Positions 6,643 through 7,287 of a DNA stretch of 7,287 nt are shown piece by piece (the stretch's first letter is position 1; every line of letters begins with the position of its first letter). Source of the DNA: Akkermansiaceae bacterium (GTDB taxonomy: Bacteria; Verrucomicrobiota; Verrucomicrobiia; Verrucomicrobiales; Akkermansiaceae); the NCBI GenBank assembly GCA_014379305.1, contig JACMMB010000062.1, positions 1-7,287 on the forward strand. Reading direction: 5' to 3'. The notes under the pieces were generated by a model, which was not told the DNA's origin, made no database searches, and saw nothing but the letters and a program-made list of their open reading frames with translations. The position numbers were made by a program, and so were the translations under genes.

Positions 6643-6732
6643 GAATGCCCCGAAATCCGTCCCCCGAACGCCCCCGATCCGCCCCGAGGGCGCCCCTTCC
6701 GCCGCCCCGCGCGACAGGGTTAAATCCCGTCG

Positions 6733-6755
6733 AAAATCCGGTCAATCCCAGACCG
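6733..6755 (-). terminator. Weak candidate terminator for the DUF6883-DUF4926 unit
   Basis: On the minus strand CGGTC and GACCG (plus 6751-6755 and 6739-6743) form a perfect 5-bp stem with a 7-base loop. GATTTT follows, giving a short T-run. It lies about 80 bp after the DUF4926 stop codon. The stem and the T-tract are both short, so function is uncertain. Confidence 0.25.
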
Positions 6756-6835
6756 CAATAGGGCCAACCCACAATCACGCTGAAAATCGCCGGGAAACCC
6801 ATTATGCGACTTCCACGTTAGGCCATTGGTCGATT

Positions 6836-7066
6836 TCAGTGATGCGCCAACTCCCGCGCGTGAGGAATCTCAGTAATTGCGACAGGCCGAACCTGCTCGG
6901 CCGACACAGTAACAACCGCAGCCGTCTTTCCGGTGAGAGTGACGAACTCGACCTCGTAAGCCTCATGGCGCGGATAAATGTGAACGACTGCTCCAATGTC
7001 GCCAGGCTCAAGACCCTCCTCGGCACGAGGTGCGGTCAAAACGACTCGATCGTGTTCGTTAATCAT
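6836..7066 (-). CDS. DUF4926 domain-containing small protein (76 aa)
   Basis: The compact protein begins MINEHDRVVLTAPRAEEGLE and continues PGDIGAVVHIYPRHEAYEVEF, VTLTGKTAAVVTVSAEQVRP. This is the DUF4926 pattern as I know it: an opening 'D-x-V-x-L' strand, a 'L-x-x-GDxGxVV' turn, an 'AYEVEF' strand, then a 'G+T-x-A-x-x-T-V-x-x-x-Q-x-R/L-P' strand pair. It fills nearly the whole protein and resembles a small SH3-like beta barrel. The function of the family is not known. The ATG at 7066 lies 12 bp after the stop of the upstream DUF6883-like gene on the same strand, so the two are probably co-transcribed. No clear Shine-Dalgarno is visible, so translation may depend on the upstream gene. The last ten residues, past the conserved core, are variable. 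Confidence 0.85.
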   Translation of the reverse strand: MINEHDRVVLTAPRAEEGLEPGDIGAVVHIYPRHEAYEVEFVTLTGKTAAVVTVSAEQVRPVAITEIPHARELAHH

Positions 7067-7078
7067 GCTGGCAATCTA

Positions 7079-7287
7079 CTAGAAGGGATGGGCTGTGACC
7101 AGTCTTGGTTCGTGGGCTCCGCTGTCGATGATCCAGACAGTCCGAATCGACGGCGAGCGCCCGTCGGGGCAAAAAACCGGTCCCTCGATTCGGTATTTGG
7201 TGCCATACCGAGTTTCCGACATTGAGGCGACCGGATGCGTGCGGGCGTGAGCCAACAGTGCCTCCGCCAAGACCCGCCACGCCTCGA
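7079..7287 (-). CDS. DUF6883-like protein, C-terminal part (runs off right edge)
   Basis: The minus-strand frame is open from the window edge to a TAG at 7079-7081, giving 68 residues with the start outside. It reads EAWRVLAEALLAHARTHPVA, then a TRYGTKYRIEGPVFCPDGR segment and VWIIDSGAHEPRLVTAHPF at the end. The pattern is a helix with 'L-x-x-A-L-x-x-H', a strand 'T-x-x-GxKYxxxGxxxxPDGR' and a C-terminal 'R-T-V-W-x-I-D-x-G-x-x-x-PRLVTAxP'. It matches my recollection of DUF6883, a family of roughly 110 residues with no known function, so about half is present. These proteins are often encoded beside DUF4926 proteins, and the downstream gene here is one. A TTG at 7270 is in frame, but the conserved helix continues upstream of it, so it is not the start. 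Confidence 0.78.
   Translation of the reverse strand, partial: EAWRVLAEALLAHARTHPVASMSETRYGTKYRIEGPVFCPDGRSPSIRTVWIIDSGAHEPRLVTAHPF

Larger units (their letters stand above)
6439..6835. other. Gene-free GC-rich intergenic region between tRNA-Leu and the DUF4926 gene
   Basis: About 400 bp with no supported coding sequence. Frames that are open across it are arginine- and proline-rich, start inside or run through tRNA-Leu, and resemble no family. The left half is the hairpin repeat element. The right half (6643-6835) is C-rich and contains two further small stems: GACAGGG/TCCCGTC near 6713-6731 (one mismatch) and CGGTC/GACCG at 6739-6755. I see no attachment-site copy of the tRNA-Leu 3' end in it. 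Confidence 0.7.

Noticed and set aside
6363..6761. A 132-codon plus-strand frame beginning MAELVDALDLGSSELACAGS
   Set aside because: The opening is the well-known spurious translation of a tRNA-Leu gene, and the rest is low-complexity Arg/Pro translation of the GC-rich repeat region.
6347..6802. A 151-codon minus-strand frame ending in an RVPGTGLEPAQASSLDPKSS stretch
   Set aside because: It runs through the antisense of tRNA-Leu and the hairpin cluster. The composition is Gly/Arg-rich with no family resemblance.
6605..7225. A 206-codon plus-strand frame across the right end
   Set aside because: It is antisense to the DUF4926 and DUF6883-like genes, whose family patterns are clear on the minus strand, and it starts inside the repeat element.

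Overview
The window is a chromosomal stretch of moderately high GC, with tightly packed genes on both strands and two tRNA genes. No phage, transposase or CRISPR genes are seen. The predicted proteins (a divergent class A penicillin-binding protein, an AsmA-like anchored protein, a MidA-type methyltransferase and a possible SirB1/transglutaminase-like N-terminus) suggest a Gram-negative bacterium. Protein style and weak Shine-Dalgarno sequences would fit the Verrucomicrobiota/PVC group, but no marker gene settles the taxonomy.

Layout. Bases 1-233 (minus) hold the N-terminus of a gene that runs off the left edge. A tRNA-Val(GAC) gene lies at 299-373 (minus), with a plausible promoter at 398-427. 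A two-gene plus-strand unit follows: an exported protein of unknown function (536-1255) and, 5 bp later, an AsmA/DUF748-like membrane-anchored protein (1261-2670). Five bases beyond its stop is the stop of a convergent class A PBP (2676-5111, minus). The PBP start codon interlocks with that of a divergent MidA/NDUFAF7-family SAM-dependent methyltransferase (5110-6300, plus) in a shared CATG. A tRNA-Leu(UAG) gene follows at 6357-6438 (plus). About 400 bp without genes come next, containing a cluster of GC-rich hairpins with a shared core. At the right edge are two small minus-strand genes: a DUF4926 protein (6836-7066) and, upstream of it, a DUF6883-like protein cut by the window edge (7079-7287).

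Function. The central block has an envelope theme: one exported protein, one inner-membrane-anchored periplasmic protein, and one murein polymerase. The most notable observation is in the PBP. Its glycosyltransferase (GT51) motifs are intact, but all three transpeptidase motifs are altered at key residues (SxxK is TAFF, SxN is SKI, KTG is KGG). It is probably a glycosyltransferase-only enzyme carrying a pseudo-transpeptidase domain. The second notable element is the hairpin cluster at 6452-6642, a REP/MITE-like element lying 3' of both tRNA-Leu and the DUF6883-DUF4926 pair.
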